A stretch of 6,222 nucleotides of DNA from Methanobacteriota archaeon. GTDB taxonomy: Archaea; Halobacteriota; Methanomicrobia; Methanomicrobiales; Methanoculleaceae. This document shows, in pieces, positions 3,339 through 6,222 of this stretch (position 1 is its first letter; each line of letters begins with the position of its first letter). The notes beneath the pieces were generated by a model, which did not search any database, had not been told where the DNA came from, and saw only the letters and a list, made by a program, of their open reading frames with translations. The stretch covers positions 1-6,222 of the forward strand of contig JAEWMO010000023.1 of NCBI GenBank assembly GCA_023457135.1, in the 5' to 3' direction. Both the position numbers and the translations under genes were made by a program.

Positions 3339-6222
3339 ATGAGTAAGTGGATGTATGCGTACCTTGCTGTCGGGCTGCTTCTCTTTGCAGCCCCGGCAGG
3401 GGCGCTGGTACCCGATACAATTACCCTCGAGACAGAGCCCGGCTGGGTGACGGCAGGGAGCCGCGATGTCGCAGCCATAACGGTGCAGGTCTCGAACAGC
3501 ACTCCTGACAATATCCCATTAGCGGGAATTGCCGTCAATTTTGCAGTAAACGAAACGTATGGCAGCATTTTGCCGGCTCAGATTGAGACAAACGAGAGCG
3601 GGCAGGCGACGGTATTCTTCACTCCCAAGACCCTCAGTGGGGATGTGGTGATCAGGGCAGGGGTTGTCCATGAGGGGCTTAGTGAACCCCTGATGCAGAG
3701 TGTTGACCTGCATATCGATCACGCGGCACCTTATCGAATCAAAAATACATGGTACTCCCCGAAGGTGACCGTCGGGAGGGAGATGAAGATCATCGTCCGG
3801 ATGGAGGACCGATACAGGAATATTGTGGACAGCAAATGGGAGGATGACTTGAACATCCCTCTCGCTAAGACTGACAACGTGACTTTCACGGTGGGCTCGC
3901 CCGGAGGAGAGGCGGCGTTCGTTGGCGGTACAGATATGATCACGCTCCCGGTGGATGAGAATGGAAATGTCACGGCAACACTCCGGGTTGATAAATTGGC
4001 CGGAGAGAACCTTGTCTGGATCCAGCCGCCGGCGCCGGTCAGGGGCGAGTATATCTCCATCGCTGGTGTGGCGGGGCCGCCGTTCAACATCACGACGGCC
4101 GTTAACCCCGCTGACGCCTCGGTCCGCGCCAACGGGGAGGACAAGGTCTCGTTCACCTACAGCCTGTTCGATGAGTACGGGAACCCATCTGGTGGGTGGG
4201 GCCTCTGGGTGAACGCCTCGACAAAGCGGGTGGATCAGCCGGATGAGGAGCAGAGCCGCCTTCTCAACTCCAGCTCCCGCGGGGAGGTGATGATCACTTA
4301 CGGGCCTGAGGATTCCGTCGGCGTCGCGACCCTTACCGCCACAGCCCTCGGGAATGAAAGTGTGACCAACATAACCGTGGTGGAGTTCACCAGCACCGAG
4401 CCGGTGAACATGCTCCTCACCGCAAACCCGCAGTCGATGCCGAGCCGCGAGATCCAGCCAAACTTTGTCGCGGAACTCCGGGCCAAGGTGATGGATGTCA
4501 AAGGGAACCCGGTCGAGGGCCAGAAAGTAACGTTCACTCTTAATACCAGTTCTATCAATGTTTACGGCTACAACGCGACCGGGGAGCCATACCTTAACGG
4601 GGAGAAGAACAGTGCCTCGGTCGAGACTGATACAAATGGATCTGCCATAGTCAAATTCCACCCGGGTGAATTTGTCGAACAGAAGGATAAGCTGAACTGG
4701 AGCGCCACCGCGAAGGGTACGGCGACCGTCCGGGCGACGTGGGGCGACGTCAGCCGCGATATCGTCCTGACCTGGATGAACTACCCCTATCTCTCCGTGG
4801 AGACGGAGGTCTCCAGAGAGACCGTCGAGGTGAACGATACGGTCGATGTCACCATACGGCTGAAAGGCGATGGTTATAAACTGGAGCCGGACCCGATCGA
4901 CGCGGTGCTGGTGATCGACCAGTCGGGGAGTATGAAGTATGATATTACTGGAGCCTCTGGTAATTCGGACGAGAGGATGCAGGCGGCAAAGGCTGCGGCA
5001 ACGACGTTCATCGGCCAGATGAATACTACTCGCGATCGTATTGGCTTGATCTCATTCAACTCCTCTACGACAGTGAAGAACACTCTGGGCGATTCGTTCG
5101 AACGGGTAACCACAAATCTGAATGCTCTTAACTCGAATGGCGCCACACAGTTGCGGCGGGGGATCTACGAGGCGATGCTCGTGCAGAACCAGGCCGAACA
5201 TCAATCCAATGCTATCAAAGCCGTGATCGTCATGACTGACGGCGACTGGAACTACGACGGGAGCCCTATCGGGCATGGGACGGGGTATCCTGAAAACGCA
5301 TCATGGGCGTACTCATTCAGCAGCAATACGTTAGAACCAGACAACTACCGGTATTACGATGGCCTCGGCGGAGAACTTTTAGATGGGAAATCATATGGGA
5401 AATGGACAAGGAACGGGAAATGGGTGGAGTGTTGTCGTGAGCCCAATAAGTGTTCGGGTAGTCACGATGCTACGCGTGATTACAAATATTGTACCAACGG
5501 CAACGGCGAGTTCACCAACCAGAACATGTCCCGGTTTGCCAGCGACAGCGGCGTGAAGCTCTATACCATCACGTTCGCCTATAATCCCGGCAATACGGTC
5601 ACCAAGACAATGGGGATACTCGCGAACGCAACCGGCGGGTTCTATGAACATGCTCCCAGTGGCGACCAACTCACCGATATCTACAAGCGTATCGCGGGCG
5701 ACCTCAAGACTGAGGCCGGTGTCAACACCACGATGGCCCTTGCCTTCGAGAACGTCAACGTGACAGGCATAGACGTTCCCGGGAAAGATGTTTTCGATTA
5801 TGTTTACGACGATGGAAACTCCACCCATATCTATAACCGAACCGGAACCGTGGTTCACTTTGATAAAACCATCAACCAGGCCGCTGACTGGAATAACAAT
5901 CAGAGCCTTAACTTCGACATCGGCACCGTACGCCTTGACCAGACCTGGGAGGCGACCTTCCGCCTCAAGGTGAAGATGGAGGGGAACATCAATATCTTCG
6001 GTCCGGGCTCGACGATATCGTTCAACAACGGCGAGGAAGAACTGGAACTCCCTGCCACGTACATCACAGCCGTCGAAAGCCTGAACAACACCGGCATGGA
6101 CTTCCAGGGGCTTGAGATCACCAACCTCCGCTTCACCGGCGAAGAGCCGGTCACCGAGTTCCTCCCGGTCGCCTGGGACCTCAACTATACCGGTCTCGAG
6201 ACCGTGACGGAGGACGTCTTCT
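3339..6222 (+). CDS. Large secreted adhesin-like protein with Ig-like domains and a VWA domain (3' end outside window)
   Basis: The frame is open from ATG 3339 to the window end (961 codons) and is therefore partial. Residues 1-22 are a signal peptide (MSKW start, hydrophobic core, cleavage likely after AGA). Beta-rich segments resembling Big_1/invasin-type Ig domains follow at about 24-125, 126-248, 249-350 and 351-515, with motifs such as 'DEYGNP', 'DVKGNPVEGQKVTFTL' and 'TDTNGSAIVKF'. A VWA domain spans about 521-789. Its metal-ion-dependent adhesion site is complete: DQSGS (Asp527, Ser529, Ser531), Thr603 in NGATQL, and Asp634 in MTDGD. This predicts divalent-metal-dependent ligand binding outside the cell. 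Residues 790-961 are further beta-rich sequence of unrecognised type. About 27 N-X-S/T sequons suggest heavy N-glycosylation. An insertion of about 87 residues interrupts the VWA fold. The start is set by the signal peptide and by an in-frame TAG at 3333-3335. The membrane or wall anchor, if any, must lie downstream. The ligand is unknown. Confidence 0.88.
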   Translation, partial: MSKWMYAYLAVGLLLFAAPAGALVPDTITLETEPGWVTAGSRDVAAITVQVSNSTPDNIPLAGIAVNFAVNETYGSILPAQIETNESGQATVFFTPKTLSGDVVIRAGVVHEGLSEPLMQSVDLHIDHAAPYRIKNTWYSPKVTVGREMKIIVRMEDRYRNIVDSKWEDDLNIPLAKTDNVTFTVGSPGGEAAFVGGTDMITLPVDENGNVTATLRVDKLAGENLVWIQPPAPVRGEYISIAGVAGPPFNITTAVNPADASVRANGEDKVSFTYSLFDEYGNPSGGWGLWVNASTKRVDQPDEEQSRLLNSSSRGEVMITYGPEDSVGVATLTATALGNESVTNITVVEFTSTEPVNMLLTANPQSMPSREIQPNFVAELRAKVMDVKGNPVEGQKVTFTLNTSSINVYGYNATGEPYLNGEKNSASVETDTNGSAIVKFHPGEFVEQKDKLNWSATAKGTATVRATWGDVSRDIVLTWMNYPYLSVETEVSRETVEVNDTVDVTIRLKGDGYKLEPDPIDAVLVIDQSGSMKYDITGASGNSDERMQAAKAAATTFIGQMNTTRDRIGLISFNSSTTVKNTLGDSFERVTTNLNALNSNGATQLRRGIYEAMLVQNQAEHQSNAIKAVIVMTDGDWNYDGSPIGHGTGYPENASWAYSFSSNTLEPDNYRYYDGLGGELLDGKSYGKWTRNGKWVECCREPNKCSGSHDATRDYKYCTNGNGEFTNQNMSRFASDSGVKLYTITFAYNPGNTVTKTMGILANATGGFYEHAPSGDQLTDIYKRIAGDLKTEAGVNTTMALAFENVNVTGIDVPGKDVFDYVYDDGNSTHIYNRTGTVVHFDKTINQAADWNNNQSLNFDIGTVRLDQTWEATFRLKVKMEGNINIFGPGSTISFNNGEEELELPATYITAVESLNNTGMDFQGLEITNLRFTGEEPVTEFLPVAWDLNYTGLETVTEDVF
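4899..5705 (+). other. VWA domain with intact MIDAS
   Basis: Strand 1 is DAVLVIDQSGSM and carries the D-x-S-x-S metal motif. The helix ERMQAAKAAATTFIGQM follows, then strand RIGLISF, the NGATQLRRGIYEA loop and helix with the MIDAS threonine, and strand AVIVMTDGD with the third metal ligand. After the insertion come the helix and strand SRFASDSGVKLYTITF and the closing helix DQLTDIYKRIAGDL. At about 269 residues it exceeds the usual 180-200, mainly because of the insertion at 638-724. Confidence 0.88.
5250..5510 (+). other. Four-cysteine insertion inside the VWA domain
   Basis: About 87 residues (638-724) lie between the MTDGD strand and the next helix, where VWA domains normally have a short linker. 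The segment is rich in Gly, Asn, Tyr, Trp and Lys. It contains Cys698, Cys699, Cys705 and Cys718 (pattern CC-x5-C-x12-C), and I found no other cysteine codon in the 961 visible codons. In an extracellular protein the likeliest role is two disulfides holding a small lobe beside the metal site. A bound metal is an alternative. Confidence 0.65.

Noticed and set aside
3519..4661. 380-residue minus-strand open frame
   Set aside because: It lies wholly inside the plus-strand VWA protein gene, whose translation gives a clear signal peptide and domains. The minus-strand translation is rich in His, Arg and Pro with no recognisable domain, typical of an antisense shadow in GC-rich DNA.
1..6222. CRISPR arrays, transposons, tRNA/rRNA genes, defence or phage modules
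   Set aside because: Reading both strands showed no regularly spaced repeats, transposase motifs, terminal inverted repeats, tRNA-like cloverleaf or toxin/nuclease motifs.

Overview
The window looks like chromosomal DNA from a methanogenic archaeon of the Methanomicrobiales, plausibly Methanoculleus-like. The indications are an archaeal-type AMP phosphorylase, GC-rich coding sequence, T-rich gene ends without GC hairpins, archaeal TATA-like boxes, and large secreted beta-rich proteins with many N-glycosylation sequons. The genus is inferred from overall character and was not tested by any search.

Layout: (i) Bases 1-82 are a short upstream region. A possible divergent gene may start at base 7 on the minus strand. 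(ii) 83-1606 (+) encodes a complete AMP phosphorylase, an AMP-salvage enzyme that makes ribose 1,5-bisphosphate, with its catalytic and binding motifs intact. (iii) After a 40-base gap, 1647-3041 (+) encodes a 464-residue exported protein. It has a signal peptide, five tandem beta-sandwich repeats of about 80 residues (PEGA / carboxypeptidase-regulatory-like), and a C-terminal transmembrane helix with a basic tail. (iv) 3042-3338 is a 297-base intergenic region. It holds a T-rich probable terminator, several TATA-like boxes, and a 14-bp hairpin with G.U pairs just upstream of the next gene. (v) 3339-6222 (+) is the 5' part (961 codons) of a large surface protein that runs off the window. It has a signal peptide, several Ig-like domains, a von Willebrand factor A (VWA) domain with a complete MIDAS motif, and a further beta-rich region.

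The AMP phosphorylase is a housekeeping enzyme with no evident link to the two downstream genes. Those two both encode exported proteins: one is membrane-tethered and the other is adhesin-like. They may form a cell-surface locus, but each appears to have its own transcription signals, so co-function is only inferred. The least ordinary features are an insertion of about 87 residues inside the VWA domain, which carries all four cysteines of the visible protein, and the structured leader in front of that gene. I saw no RNA gene, CRISPR array, insertion sequence or recognisable defence system.
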